The notes under the pieces were generated by a model. It saw only the letters and a list, made by a program, of their open reading frames with translations, was not told the DNA's origin and did no database searches. From the NCBI GenBank assembly GCA_946541745.1, contig CAMNJY010000006.1:1-34930 (forward strand): 34,930 bases of DNA. Reading direction: 5' to 3'. The stretch is from an uncultured Prevotellaceae bacterium (GTDB lineage Bacteria > Bacteroidota > Bacteroidia > Bacteroidales > Bacteroidaceae). Shown here one piece after another: positions 16,450 to 23,799 of this stretch; the first letter of the stretch is position 1, and every line of letters begins with the position of its first letter. The translations under genes were made by a program, and so were the position numbers.

Positions 16450-16491
16450 TTCTTCAATCTTCAATTTTCAATCTTCACTCTTCAGTTTTCA
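16450..16491. repeat. Six-unit heptamer array downstream of the HU-type gene
   Basis: Exact 7-base period on the plus strand: TTCTTCA, ATCTTCA, ATTTTCA, ATCTTCA, CTCTTCA, GTTTTCA. This is the cleanest copy of the repeat in the window. Here it lies between the gene's stop (16511) and its terminator hairpin, not at a start codon. Confidence 0.9.
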
Positions 16492-16510
16492 AACATCAAT
16501 TGCCAGCGGC

Positions 16511-16969
16511 TTAAGGCTCCGGCGTCTCGTCGTCGTCCTGCTTCTTGCGCTCGGCGTCGCGGTCGGCCTTGGTCTTGGTGCCGTAAACCAGCTTGTTTTT
16601 GGCCTTGGTGAGCTCCTCGCGGGTGAACTGTCCGGTAGCCTGTGCCACGAGGCAGATACACTTCACGTTCTTGTTCAGGTCGTAGGCCAGCAGGCTGTCG
16701 GCACCGGTGCTCTCAATGTGGGCCTTGAAGATGGCCAGGTTGTCTACCTTGACGTTGATGCCGTCGAGCAGCAGGTGGCGTATGCACTTCACCATGTCGG
16801 TGAGCACACCCTTGATGCAGCCGGGCGAGTAGGGGGTGTTGTGCTCGGCCATGTGTTCAGCCAGCTGGTCGAGGCTGATGGGCGGGTTGTCAACGGCGCG
16901 GCCGTAGTACTGTCCATAGGTGCGTGACGAGGTGCGGGTGTTCTTGTACTCTTCAATTTGGATTGCCAT
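16511..16969 (-). CDS. HU/IHF-type DNA-binding protein (HU-HIG-like), 152 aa
   Basis: Small basic DNA-binding protein. Residues about 20-125 follow the HU fold order as seen in the long HU-like proteins of Bacteroidota: an N-terminal beta segment (MAIQIEEYKNTRTSSRTYGQYYGRAV), helices (SLDQLAEHMAEHN, CIKGVLTDMVKCIRHLLLDG), and a beta arm (VKVDNLAIFKAHIESTGAD…). The start of each is short; the overall match is by pattern, not by a measured score. The tail from about residue 115 is highly charged (REELTKAKNK … DAERKKQDDDETPEP). Such proteins are known or presumed nucleoid-associated. It has its own promoter (17057-17064) and is followed by a heptamer array and a hairpin, so it is probably monocistronic. 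Confidence 0.75.
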   Translation of the reverse strand: MAIQIEEYKNTRTSSRTYGQYYGRAVDNPPISLDQLAEHMAEHNTPYSPGCIKGVLTDMVKCIRHLLLDGINVKVDNLAIFKAHIESTGADSLLAYDLNKNVKCICLVAQATGQFTREELTKAKNKLVYGTKTKADRDAERKKQDDDETPEP

Positions 16970-17056
16970 AATTCTGTCTCCTTTTTTTTAAAAATGTTTC
17001 ACTTCATGTTCTGGTTGCAAGTGTTGACGTCAGCGCTGTTGTCTTGTTTGCGGTTG

Positions 17057-17064
17057 CAAAGGTA
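17057..17064 (-). promoter_or_regulatory. Promoter -7 element of the HU-type gene
   Basis: TACCTTTG on the minus strand fits TAnnTTTG. A degenerate -33 (GTTG, 17085-17088) is 20 bases upstream. The leader would be about 80 bases, including an A/T-rich run just before the ATG at 16969. Confidence 0.5.
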
Positions 17065-17088
17065 CGGCAAAATCTCCATCCCCGCAAC

Positions 17089-17377
17089 GACATGCCGGGG
17101 GCTGGCGGAATCCTAAGTTTGAAACCGATTGAGTGTCATGCTGTTACAACGGCCCATTGGAAAACAGGCATCAAAGTAGGTACGACACCACCTATGGGCT
17201 TTCTATAAAAGATGTATTATAGTCCCCATGCTGCTGCTACGTTGCCGTAAGGCTGTGCCGGTCGCATTCACTGCGGAGAGCCATGCTGCAAAACCACAAG
17301 TTACTGTCGACCTCGTTGCAAGATTTGGCAGAAATATGCCAAAAGAAGTTGCAAATTTCCGGTTTTCGTGCAAAATA
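17089..17377. other. Intergenic stretch without a recognised gene
   Basis: Between the HU-type promoter and the helicase promoter. Short frames exist on both strands but none has a family resemblance. CTATAA (17203-17208) and TTATAG (17217-17222) form an 8-base-spaced dyad that could be an operator; this is weak. Confidence 0.4.
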
Positions 17378-17409
17378 TTTGGAAGATTCGATAATTCTTG
17401 CTATCTTTG
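17378..17409 (+). promoter_or_regulatory. Promoter of the SF1 helicase gene
   Basis: TTTG at 17378-17381, 20 bases, then TATCTTTG at 17402-17409: both boxes and the spacing fit the Bacteroidota consensus. A second -7 match, TAACTTTG at 17435-17442, lies only 7 bases before the ATG and would give a leaderless message if used. Confidence 0.7.
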
Positions 17410-17449
17410 AAGAGGATAATACATAAATATTTCCTAACTTTGCAGCCAA

Positions 17450-19339
17450 ATGAATGCAATACAGGCTTTACAGCAGCAGAAACAGCTGCTCCAATTAGAA
17501 TACCAGACTGAGAAAGAGGCCTTCCGCCAGCAGACAGAACAGATGGGCATGGCCCGCCGCGTCAAGCGGGGCGACGCGTGGTGGCCTGTACACATCGGCC
17601 GCAGCTACTACAACTCTCTCAATCAGCTCTGCGTGGAGGCAGTGCGCACTGCCGACGACGACATAGAGCACAACTTTGAGTTCGGCCGGCCTGTCATGTT
17701 CTTCAGGGTTCAAGAGCCTGATGAGGGCCATAAGACGCAGTCGCTCACCTACTTCCGCTTCACGGGCACGGTGAGCTACGTCGACGGCAACCGCATGGTG
17801 GTCAGCGTACCCGACTCAGCCCCCGTGGCCGACCTGCAGGGCACCGAACAGGTGGGCGTACAGCTGTCGTTCGACGAGACGAGCTACCGCACGATGTTCG
17901 ACGCCCTTGACCGCGTCATCAGGGCCAAGGGGCGCCTTGGCTATCTGCGCGACCTTTTCTACAGCCGCCAGCGGGCTGAGACGTTCACCTTCAGCGACCA
18001 GCCCTTCCCCTACCTGAACCGCACCCAGGAGGAGGCCGTCAACCGCGTGCTGCGGGCCAAGGACGTGGCCATCGTCCACGGCCCGCCGGGCACCGGCAAG
18101 ACCACCACCCTGGTAGAGGCTATCTACGAGACACTGCGCCGCGAGCCTCAGGTGCTGGTCTGCGCACAGTCAAACATGGCCGTCGACTGGATTTCAGAGA
18201 AGCTCGTCGACCGCGGCGTACCCGTGCTGCGCATCGGCAATCCGTCGCGGGTGAACGACAAGATGCTCTCGTTCACCTATGAGCGCCGCTTTGAGAGCCA
18301 CCCCGACTACGAGCTGCTGTGGGCCATCCGCAAGGCTATCCGCGAACTGAGGGCACACCGCCGAAGGGGCGACGAGAAATTCCACCAGAAGATGGAGCGG
18401 CTGAAGGACCGCGCCAACGAGCTGGAAATACGCATCAACGCCCAGCTCTTCAGCGAGGCCCGCGTCATTGCCTGCACGCTGGTGGGCAGCGCCAACCGCC
18501 TGTTGGACGGCCAGAAGTTCGGCACCGTGTTCATCGACGAGGCGGCCCAGGCCCTGGAAGCCGCCTGCTGGATTCCCATCCGCCGCTGCTCGCGCGTCAT
18601 CCTCGCCGGCGACCACTGCCAGCTGCCGCCGACGGTGAAGAGCTATGAGGCCCTCAAGGCCGGGCTGGGCACGACGCTCATGGAGCGCATCGTAGCCCAG
18701 AAGCCCGAGGTGGTGACGCTGCTCAAGATGCAGTATCGCATGAACGAGGACATCATGCGCTTTTCCAGCGACTGGTTCTACGGCAACCAGGTGGAGAGTG
18801 CGCCCGAGGTGAAGTACCGCTCCATCCTCGACCTTGACATACCGATGGAATGGACAGACACCGGCGAACTGCAGGAGAACGCACTCTTCAGGGAGGAGTT
18901 CGTTGGCGAGAACTTCGGCCGCATCAACAAGGCCGAGGCCGAGCTGACACTGCTCACCCTGCAGCAGTACTTTGAGCGCATCGGCAAGACGCGCATCCTC
19001 AACGAGCGGCTCGACGTGGGCATCATCTCGCCCTATCGCGCACAGGTGCAGTACCTGCGCTCGCTGCTCAAGAAGCGCGAATACTTCAAGCCCTTCCGCC
19101 AGCTCATCACCGTCAACACCGTCGACGGGTTTCAGGGACAGGAGCGCGACATCATCATCATCTCGCTGGTACGCTCCAACGACGAGGGACAGATAGGATT
19201 TCTGCGCGACCTGCGCCGCATGAACGTGGCCATCACCCGCGCCCGCATGAAACTCATCATCCTCGGCGATGTCTCCACCATGTCGCGCCACCCCTTCTAC
19301 CGCCGGCTCTACGAGTACGTCGAGGCTCTGAGGCAGTAG
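17450..19339 (+). CDS. UPF1/IGHMBP2-like superfamily 1 DNA/RNA helicase, 629 aa
   Basis: ATP-dependent nucleic acid helicase of the UPF1-like SF1B type. Motifs in order: Q-motif region YLNRTQEEAVNRVL (188-201), Walker A GPPGTGKT (211-218), Ia region VLVCAQSNMAVD (235-246), Walker B as FIDEAAQALE (DEAA at 363-366), motif III LAGDHCQLPPT (384-394), motif V NTVDGFQGQERDIIIISLVR (556-575) and motif VI RMNVAITRARMKLIILG (590-606). The N-terminal 180 residues form a beta-barrel-like domain (RVKRGDAWWPVHIG) found in this family's bacterial members. A 50-residue charged helical insertion (about 295-335) sits between Walker A and B. Length is normal for Bacteroidota versions. The precise cellular role (repair or RNA turnover) is not known from sequence. 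Confidence 0.93.
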   Translation: MNAIQALQQQKQLLQLEYQTEKEAFRQQTEQMGMARRVKRGDAWWPVHIGRSYYNSLNQLCVEAVRTADDDIEHNFEFGRPVMFFRVQEPDEGHKTQSLTYFRFTGTVSYVDGNRMVVSVPDSAPVADLQGTEQVGVQLSFDETSYRTMFDALDRVIRAKGRLGYLRDLFYSRQRAETFTFSDQPFPYLNRTQEEAVNRVLRAKDVAIVHGPPGTGKTTTLVEAIYETLRREPQVLVCAQSNMAVDWISEKLVDRGVPVLRIGNPSRVNDKMLSFTYERRFESHPDYELLWAIRKAIRELRAHRRRGDEKFHQKMERLKDRANELEIRINAQLFSEARVIACTLVGSANRLLDGQKFGTVFIDEAAQALEAACWIPIRRCSRVILAGDHCQLPPTVKSYEALKAGLGTTLMERIVAQKPEVVTLLKMQYRMNEDIMRFSSDWFYGNQVESAPEVKYRSILDLDIPMEWTDTGELQENALFREEFVGENFGRINKAEAELTLLTLQQYFERIGKTRILNERLDVGIISPYRAQVQYLRSLLKKREYFKPFRQLITVNTVDGFQGQERDIIIISLVRSNDEGQIGFLRDLRRMNVAITRARMKLIILGDVSTMSRHPFYRRLYEYVEALRQ

Positions 19340-19351
19340 GAAGACAGAGGG

Positions 19352-19372
19352 GCAGACAAAATTTCATTCTGC
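19352..19372 (+). terminator. Weak hairpin after the helicase gene
   Basis: GCAGA (19352-19356) pairs with TCTGC (19368-19372), followed by TTTTCTTG. The stem is only 5 bp with some possible inner A-U pairs, so this is a low-confidence terminator. It overlaps no other feature but directly precedes the next promoter. Confidence 0.3.
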
Positions 19373-19376
19373 TTTT

Positions 19377-19408
19377 CTTGGTTGTTTCAGATTTTATCAC
19401 TACATTTG
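19377..19408 (+). promoter_or_regulatory. Promoter of the Lrp/AsnC-LOG gene pair
   Basis: CTTG (19377-19380), 20 bases, then TACATTTG (19401-19408). The ATG of the regulator is at 19418, so a start site about 7 bases after the -7 box gives almost no leader. Confidence 0.55.
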
Positions 19409-19417
19409 CAGCCGAAT

Positions 19418-19879
19418 ATGGAAACACTGGACGAAACAGACCTGCAGATACTGCGTATACTGCAAAAGAACGCCAAGCTCACCACCAAGGAACTGGCCGA
19501 CAAGGTGAACCTGACGCCTACCCCCGTCTTCGAGCGTCAGAAGCGGCTGGAGCGGCGCGGCTATATCAAGAAATATGTGGCCGTGCTCGACCCCGAGAAG
19601 CTCGGGCAGGGACTGCTGGTGTTCTGCAAAGTGAAGCTGAAACAGATCAACCGCGACATTGCCGACCAGTTCATGCACCGCGTACAGCGCATACCAGAGG
19701 TCACCGAGTGCTACAACACCTCCGGCAACTACGACTACCTGCTGAAGGTGCGCACGCGCGACATGAGGATGTACCAGGAGTTCATCCTCAACAAGCTGGG
19801 CGTCATTGAAAGCGTCAGCTCCATTGAGAGCACGTTCGTCATGAGCGAGGTGAAACTCAATTATGGCATCAACCTATAA
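19418..19879 (+). CDS. Lrp/AsnC family transcriptional regulator, 153 aa
   Basis: DNA-binding regulator that usually senses an amino acid. An N-terminal winged helix-turn-helix lies at about 4-60 (LDETDLQILRILQKNAKLTT, ELADKVNLTPTPVFERQKRL, GYIKKYVAVLDPEKLG), and the C-terminal RAM ligand/oligomerisation domain at about 68-145 (VTECYNTSGNYDYLLKVRT, with the Gly-Asn-Tyr-Asp pattern of the effector pocket). Length is typical. The ATG at 19418 is chosen because it starts METLDETD, the usual family N-terminus; a frame open 36 bases further upstream runs through the promoter. It is followed after 9 bases by the LOG-family gene, so the two are probably one transcript. Lrp-type proteins often regulate their own gene; no operator could be identified. 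Confidence 0.93.
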   Translation: METLDETDLQILRILQKNAKLTTKELADKVNLTPTPVFERQKRLERRGYIKKYVAVLDPEKLGQGLLVFCKVKLKQINRDIADQFMHRVQRIPEVTECYNTSGNYDYLLKVRTRDMRMYQEFILNKLGVIESVSSIESTFVMSEVKLNYGINL

Positions 19880-19888
19880 GTCATTCCC

Positions 19889-20437
19889 ATGAAGATTTGC
19901 GTTTTCTGCTCGGCCAACGAGCACTTAAGCCCCTCCATATTGCAAGCCACCGAGGCCCTGGGGCAATGGATAGCCACCGAGGGCCACACCATCGTCTACG
20001 GCGGCGTCAGCCAGGGGCTGATGGAGTGTGTGGCCCGGGCCGCCAAGACCGCCGGCGGGCGTACTGTCGGCGTGGTGCCCATGCTGGTAGAGAGGGCGGG
20101 CCGCGCCAGCCAGTACTTAGACGTAGAGATACCCTGCGACAACCTGTCAGACCGCAAGCAGCTGATGATGGACCAGAGCGACGTGTTCATTGCGCTGCCG
20201 GGCGGCATAGGCACCCTCGACGAGATGTTCACCGTGGCGGCCTCAGCCACCATCGGCTACCACCAGAAGCCGGTGATACTCTACAACATCGAAGGGTTCT
20301 GGGACCCGCTCGTCGCCATGCTCGACAGCCTGCAGGCACAGGGCGTCATTCGCGGCCACTGGCAGGAGCACATCCTGGTGGCCGCGTCGCTGCAGGACAT
20401 TCAGAAGGCCGTCTGTTCGGCTGACCGCGGCGCCTAA
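19889..20437 (+). CDS. LOG family (TIGR00730-type) nucleotide 5'-monophosphate phosphoribohydrolase-like protein, 182 aa
   Basis: Rossmann-fold cytosolic enzyme of the LOG/lysine-decarboxylase-like family, whose members split N6-modified AMP into a free base and ribose-5-phosphate. Visible motifs: KICVFCSANEHL at the N-terminus, TIVYGGVSQGLMECVARAA (the GGxxxGLM motif, with SQ where many members have SV), and ALPGGIGTLDEMF, the hallmark PGGxGTxxE with its catalytic Glu. Length is normal. It follows the Lrp/AsnC gene by 9 bases. Its stop codon overlaps the stop of the convergent membrane-protein gene by shared bases at 20434-20437. Older annotation as lysine decarboxylase is incorrect for this family. 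Confidence 0.9.
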   Translation: MKICVFCSANEHLSPSILQATEALGQWIATEGHTIVYGGVSQGLMECVARAAKTAGGRTVGVVPMLVERAGRASQYLDVEIPCDNLSDRKQLMMDQSDVFIALPGGIGTLDEMFTVAASATIGYHQKPVILYNIEGFWDPLVAMLDSLQAQGVIRGHWQEHILVAASLQDIQKAVCSADRGA

Positions 20438-21126
20438 GCCAGAAGCCCCCGTAGCGCAAACCACACCACCGGCACCAGCAGCGCCGGCAGCAGGTTCAGC
20501 GTCTTGCAGTCTTTCAGGTTGAGCAGAGCCAGTCCGCTGCCCGTTATCATCAGCCCGCCGACAATGAGCAGCTCGGCCATCAGCGACTCGCTGATAGCCG
20601 AGCTTGACAGTTGGGCCGTCACGTAGAACAGCCCCTGCCAGAGAAACAGCACCGGGGCTGCCAGCACCATGCCCAGCCCGTAGGTGGAGGCAAAGATGGT
20701 GCTGCTCACGAAGTCGAGCGTGGCGTTGGTAAACAGAAACGTGTGGTCGCCCTTCAGGGCCGAAATGACGGGGCCCAGCATCGACAGCGGCCCTATGCAG
20801 TAGAGCAGGATAGCCGTACTCAGACCGTCGCCCAGACGGGCCTCGCCGCCGCCCTTCGACCGCCGGTTGACCATCCGCTTGAAGCGCCCGTCAATGTCGA
20901 GCCACGTGCCCGTGACGCCCCCGACGGCCAGCGCCACGATGAACAGCACGGGGTACTGGCTCTTGCCGAAGTTGCTGATGGTGGCGTTCAGCCCTATGGC
21001 CAGCGACGCCAGCCCTAAGGCGTCGTAGAGCACGGTTTTATACTTCTCTTTGATGCCGCGGTGCATCCACGCCCCTAAAAGCGTGCCTGCCACAATGGTG
21101 CAGGTGTTGACTATGGTTCCTATCAT
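20434..21126 (-). CDS. DUF554 family integral membrane protein (YqgA/YdfK-like), 230 aa
   Basis: Polytopic inner-membrane protein of unknown function. It starts MIGTIVNTCTIVAGTLLGA, the conserved DUF554 opening with the GTxxNxxxxxxG pattern, and continues with about six to seven hydrophobic segments (for example YPVLFIVALAVGGVTGTWLD, LSTAILLYCIGPLSMLGPVI, LMAELLIVGGLMITGSGLAL). The ATG at 21126 is chosen because it starts the conserved domain; an in-frame extension to 21285 would read through the promoter. It is transcribed alone and convergent with the LOG gene, sharing overlapping stop codons. Confidence 0.9.
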   Translation of the reverse strand: MIGTIVNTCTIVAGTLLGAWMHRGIKEKYKTVLYDALGLASLAIGLNATISNFGKSQYPVLFIVALAVGGVTGTWLDIDGRFKRMVNRRSKGGGEARLGDGLSTAILLYCIGPLSMLGPVISALKGDHTFLFTNATLDFVSSTIFASTYGLGMVLAAPVLFLWQGLFYVTAQLSSSAISESLMAELLIVGGLMITGSGLALLNLKDCKTLNLLPALLVPVVWFALRGLLA

Positions 21127-21153
21127 TTGTTTGCCTGACTGGTTTTTGCGGTG

Positions 21154-21182
21154 CAAAGTTACAAATTTGTTGGCGAAACAAA
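21154..21182 (-). promoter_or_regulatory. Promoter of the DUF554 gene
   Basis: TAACTTTG on the minus strand at 21154-21161; TTTG at 21179-21182, 17 bases upstream, slightly shorter than the usual spacing. The leader to the ATG at 21126 is about 20 bases. Confidence 0.55.
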
Positions 21183-21287
21183 AAGAAAAAATGTCTAATT
21201 TGCAGACTCTGCCACCAAATCTGACACACAAAAACACCTTTGGGAACGATGGTTTGCAGATTATCTTACCAAACCTATAATTCATGA

Positions 21288-21338
21288 ACTCCCTTTCGCT
21301 AAAAAGGGACTCCCTTTTGAACGAAAGGGAGTCCCTTT
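21288..21338. repeat. Nested palindromes with mutually exclusive pairing
   Basis: Arm 21303-21317 (AAAGGGACTCCCTTT) and arm 21324-21338 (AAAGGGAGTCCCTTT) pair perfectly over 15 bases with a 6-base loop. A third segment, 21288-21298 (ACTCCCTTTCG), pairs perfectly with 21322-21332, so two hairpins compete. Each 15-mer is also nearly palindromic itself. It lies between the 5' region of the DUF554 gene and the 3' end of the flavodiiron gene. Confidence 0.85.
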
Positions 21339-21341
21339 AAT

Positions 21342-21362
21342 AAAATCCAAGGCCTGGATTTT
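21342..21362. terminator. Bidirectional terminator-like hairpin
   Basis: AAAATCCA (21342-21349), loop AGGCC, TGGATTTT (21355-21362). A perfect 8-bp stem with A-run on one side and T-run on the other reads as a terminator on both strands. It lies 115 bases past the end of the minus-strand flavodiiron gene, the gene it most likely serves. Confidence 0.5.
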
Positions 21363-21476
21363 CCGGAAGGGTTTTACAAAAAGGAAAAGCGTGCTAACGC
21401 TGCACAGACTTTGCCCCCTGCCTGACAACGATGCCCCGGGTGGAGGCAGCGGCTGTTTAAGTTAAAATCACAACGC

Positions 21477-22697
21477 TCACTGTGCCAGCAGGCGCTCGGC
21501 CATGGCCCGTCCCAGGGCCTCGCATCGGGCCAGGGTGTCGTCGTTGAGTGCCTGCTTGATTTCCACGGGCTCGCCGACGGGTTCGTACTTCAGTTTTTCC
21601 TCATTCCACCGGGAAATTTCGGCCACGGCCTTCGACGCCCAGCTGTAACTGCCAAACCAGCCTATGCAACGGCCCTTGATGTCTTTCTGCGACAGTTCGT
21701 CGAGCAGCACGTTCATCTCGTGGTACAGGCCGGTGTTGTAAGTCGGTGCGCCGACGATGAGGCCCCGGTAGCGGAAGAGGTCGCGTATGATGTAGGAGTG
21801 GTGGGTTTTCGACACGTTGTACATCACGATGTTCTTCAGTCCGGCCTGGGCGGCGGCGCGGGCAATGACCTCGGCGGCGCGCTCGGTGTTGCCATACATC
21901 GTGCCGTAACAGATGACCAGTCCCGGCTCGGCCTCGTAACGCGACAGGCGGTCATAGATACCGATGACCCGCTCCACATACTCGTGCCACACGGGGCCGT
22001 GGGTGGCACAGATGTAGTCTACCTTCACGCCGGCGAGCTTCTTCAGAGCCATCTGCACGGGGGTGCCATACTTGCCTACGATGTTGGAGTAGTAGCGCGT
22101 CATCTCCAGCCAGAACTCGTCACAGTTCATCTGCTCGTCGACGTAGGCACCGTTCAAGGCCCCGAAGCAGCCGAAGGCATCGCCGCTGAAGAGCACTGTT
22201 TGTTGTGGCATTGCCACATCAGATGAGGCGGGAACGGTTGCCAGCGTCATCATCGTCTCGGGCCAGTGTACCATGGGGGTGAGGACAAACTGCAGGCTGT
22301 GGGCGCCGAGGGTGAGGGTGTCGCCGTTTTTCACCTCCTTCAGGCCGGTGGTGAGCTTGTAGAAACCGGCCATCATGTCGAAGGTCTTCTTGTTGCCCAC
22401 AATCTGGATGTCGGGGTAGAACTGGCGCAGCAGTGCCAGCGACCCGCTGTGGTCGGGCTCCATGTGGTTGACCACGACGTAGTCGATGGGCCTGTTGCCG
22501 ATGACCTCGCGGATGTTTTCCAGGAAGGGCATGAAGAAGTCTGCCTCGACGGTATCAACGAGACACACTTTCTCGTCATCGATGAGGTAGGCGTTGTAAC
22601 TGACGCCGCTGGGCAGGGGCCAAAGGCCCTCAAAGAGCGTCTTGTTGCGGTCGTTGACACCTACGTAGTAGATGCCGTTGGTGATTTCTTTCATCAT
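21477..22697 (-). CDS. Flavodiiron protein (FprA-type A-type flavoprotein), 406 aa
   Basis: Cytosolic enzyme that reduces O2 or NO to water or N2O, protecting anaerobes. The N-terminal half is a metallo-beta-lactamase-fold di-iron domain with ligands H78, E80, D82, H83 (HMEPDH), H144 (MVHWPE), D173 (FSGDAF) and H233 (CATHGP), the full set. From about residue 258 follows a flavodoxin domain with the FMN phosphate loop YGTMYGNTER and APTYNTGLY. Length is normal. The ATG pair at 22697/22694 lies 3 bases after the stop of the PfkB gene, so translation is probably coupled. No rubredoxin domain is attached, so an external electron donor is needed. Confidence 0.95.
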   Translation of the reverse strand: MMKEITNGIYYVGVNDRNKTLFEGLWPLPSGVSYNAYLIDDEKVCLVDTVEADFFMPFLENIREVIGNRPIDYVVVNHMEPDHSGSLALLRQFYPDIQIVGNKKTFDMMAGFYKLTTGLKEVKNGDTLTLGAHSLQFVLTPMVHWPETMMTLATVPASSDVAMPQQTVLFSGDAFGCFGALNGAYVDEQMNCDEFWLEMTRYYSNIVGKYGTPVQMALKKLAGVKVDYICATHGPVWHEYVERVIGIYDRLSRYEAEPGLVICYGTMYGNTERAAEVIARAAAQAGLKNIVMYNVSKTHHSYIIRDLFRYRGLIVGAPTYNTGLYHEMNVLLDELSQKDIKGRCIGWFGSYSWASKAVAEISRWNEEKLKYEPVGEPVEIKQALNDDTLARCEALGRAMAERLLAQ

Positions 22698-22700
22698 TGT

Positions 22701-23636
22701 CTATGAATTGTTTTTTAGGTTTTGTCCGAATTCCACGTCTATGCTGTTGCTCAGGCTCTGACAGCAGTTGGCCGAGAAGGCCTGCGCACAGCTTATCACC
22801 TTGTCCCACTGCGCCTCAGTAAGTCCGCGCTCTATGTCGGCGCGCCTAATGTCGTACTTGATGAGACCGTAGACGAAACCGGCATTGAAGTTGTCGCCGG
22901 CACCAATGGTGCTGACGGGCTTGGTAGGAGGTACGGGGTACTGCTTGGCAAAGCCGCCGCCGGCCCTCAGCTCTACGGGCTGGGCACCGCGGGTATAGAT
23001 AAAGTTCTTGGTGTAGAACGAAATCTCAGAGCGGTACACGCTGTCGGCATCGCTCTTGTTGTACATGACGGAAAAATCCTCGTCGGAACCGCGCACGAAG
23101 TCGGCAAACTCCAGGTTCTCCAGAATGTTGGGCGTCACCTTCATCAGGTCGTTGCGGTGCGAGGCCCTGTAGTTGACGTCGTAGTAGAGGATGGCTCCGT
23201 GCTGCTTGACGTAGTCGAGAAACCCCATCACCTGAGGCCGCACCACGGGGTTGATAGAGAAGTAGGAGCCATAGATGACCACGTCGTCGGGCTGTATGTC
23301 GGGGTAGACAAAGTCAAGCTGGTCGTGGGGATGGTCTTTGTAAAATATGTATTCAGCATTATTTTGCTCGTCGAGGAAGGCCAGCGAGATGGGCGACTTC
23401 GACTCGGGAAAGGTATTCACGTTAGAGGCGTCCACGCCGTTGTCGGTCAGGTATTTCTTCACGTTCTGCCCCACCCTGTCGTTGCCGGCCTCGCCGATGA
23501 ACATGGCGGGCACACCGGCGCGCCCCAGCGAGATAAGAGCATTGAAGGCTGAACCGCCGGGCACCGCCTGCAGCGGCTGGTCGCCCTTGAAGATGATGTC
23601 GAGCACGGTTTCGCCTATTCCTATTACTTTACGCAT
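22701..23636 (-). CDS. PfkB family carbohydrate kinase (fructokinase/ribokinase-like), 311 aa
   Basis: ATP-dependent sugar kinase. The N-terminal signature PGGSAFNALISLGRAG (PfkB box 1 region) and the C-terminal box STIGAGDNFNAGFVYGL are visible, with catalytic Asp in GAGD; the usual leading Asp of DTxGAGD is Ser here. Most similar in layout to Bacteroidota fructokinases; the sugar cannot be fixed from sequence. It starts with a single ATG (MRKVIGIGETVLDIIF) after a clear promoter and is followed 3 bases later by the flavodiiron gene. Why a sugar kinase and an O2-detoxifying enzyme share a transcript is not evident. Confidence 0.92.
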   Translation of the reverse strand: MRKVIGIGETVLDIIFKGDQPLQAVPGGSAFNALISLGRAGVPAMFIGEAGNDRVGQNVKKYLTDNGVDASNVNTFPESKSPISLAFLDEQNNAEYIFYKDHPHDQLDFVYPDIQPDDVVIYGSYFSINPVVRPQVMGFLDYVKQHGAILYYDVNYRASHRNDLMKVTPNILENLEFADFVRGSDEDFSVMYNKSDADSVYRSEISFYTKNFIYTRGAQPVELRAGGGFAKQYPVPPTKPVSTIGAGDNFNAGFVYGLIKYDIRRADIERGLTEAQWDKVISCAQAFSANCCQSLSNSIDVEFGQNLKNNS

Positions 23637-23665
23637 AGAGGTTATTGTTATATTGTTTGAGCCTG

Positions 23666-23697
23666 CAAAGTTACAATTTAGTCATCAAAAAACCAAA
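23666..23697 (-). promoter_or_regulatory. Promoter of the PfkB-flavodiiron operon
   Basis: On the minus strand TTTG (23694-23697), 20 bases, then TAACTTTG (23666-23673): a full match in both boxes and spacing. The leader to the ATG at 23636 is about 22 bases. Confidence 0.8.
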
Positions 23698-23768
23698 TAT
23701 TCCGTCTTCTTTATGCACAAATTACGTTAAACATCATCATCGCATACCAGCATATTGGGAAAAAGTTG

Positions 23769-23776
23769 TAACTTTG
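23769..23776 (+). promoter_or_regulatory. Promoter -7 element of sufC
   Basis: TAACTTTG, 23 bases before the sufC ATG at 23800, with an A-rich leader (CCGAAAAAAAGTAAATAAC) after it. No TTTG is present at the expected -33 position. The element shows that sufC starts its own transcript rather than following a sufB gene. Confidence 0.65.
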
Positions 23777-23799
23777 CAAACCGAAAAAAAGTAAATAAC

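Noticed and set aside
16450..16491. Heptamer arrays as CRISPR repeats
   Set aside because: Units are 7 bases with no unique spacers and no cas genes nearby.
17237..17449. 70-codon minus-strand frame upstream of the helicase (MAAKLGNIYVLSSS…)
   Set aside because: It runs antisense through the helicase promoter boxes, which explains why its DNA could be conserved; no protein family resemblance seen.
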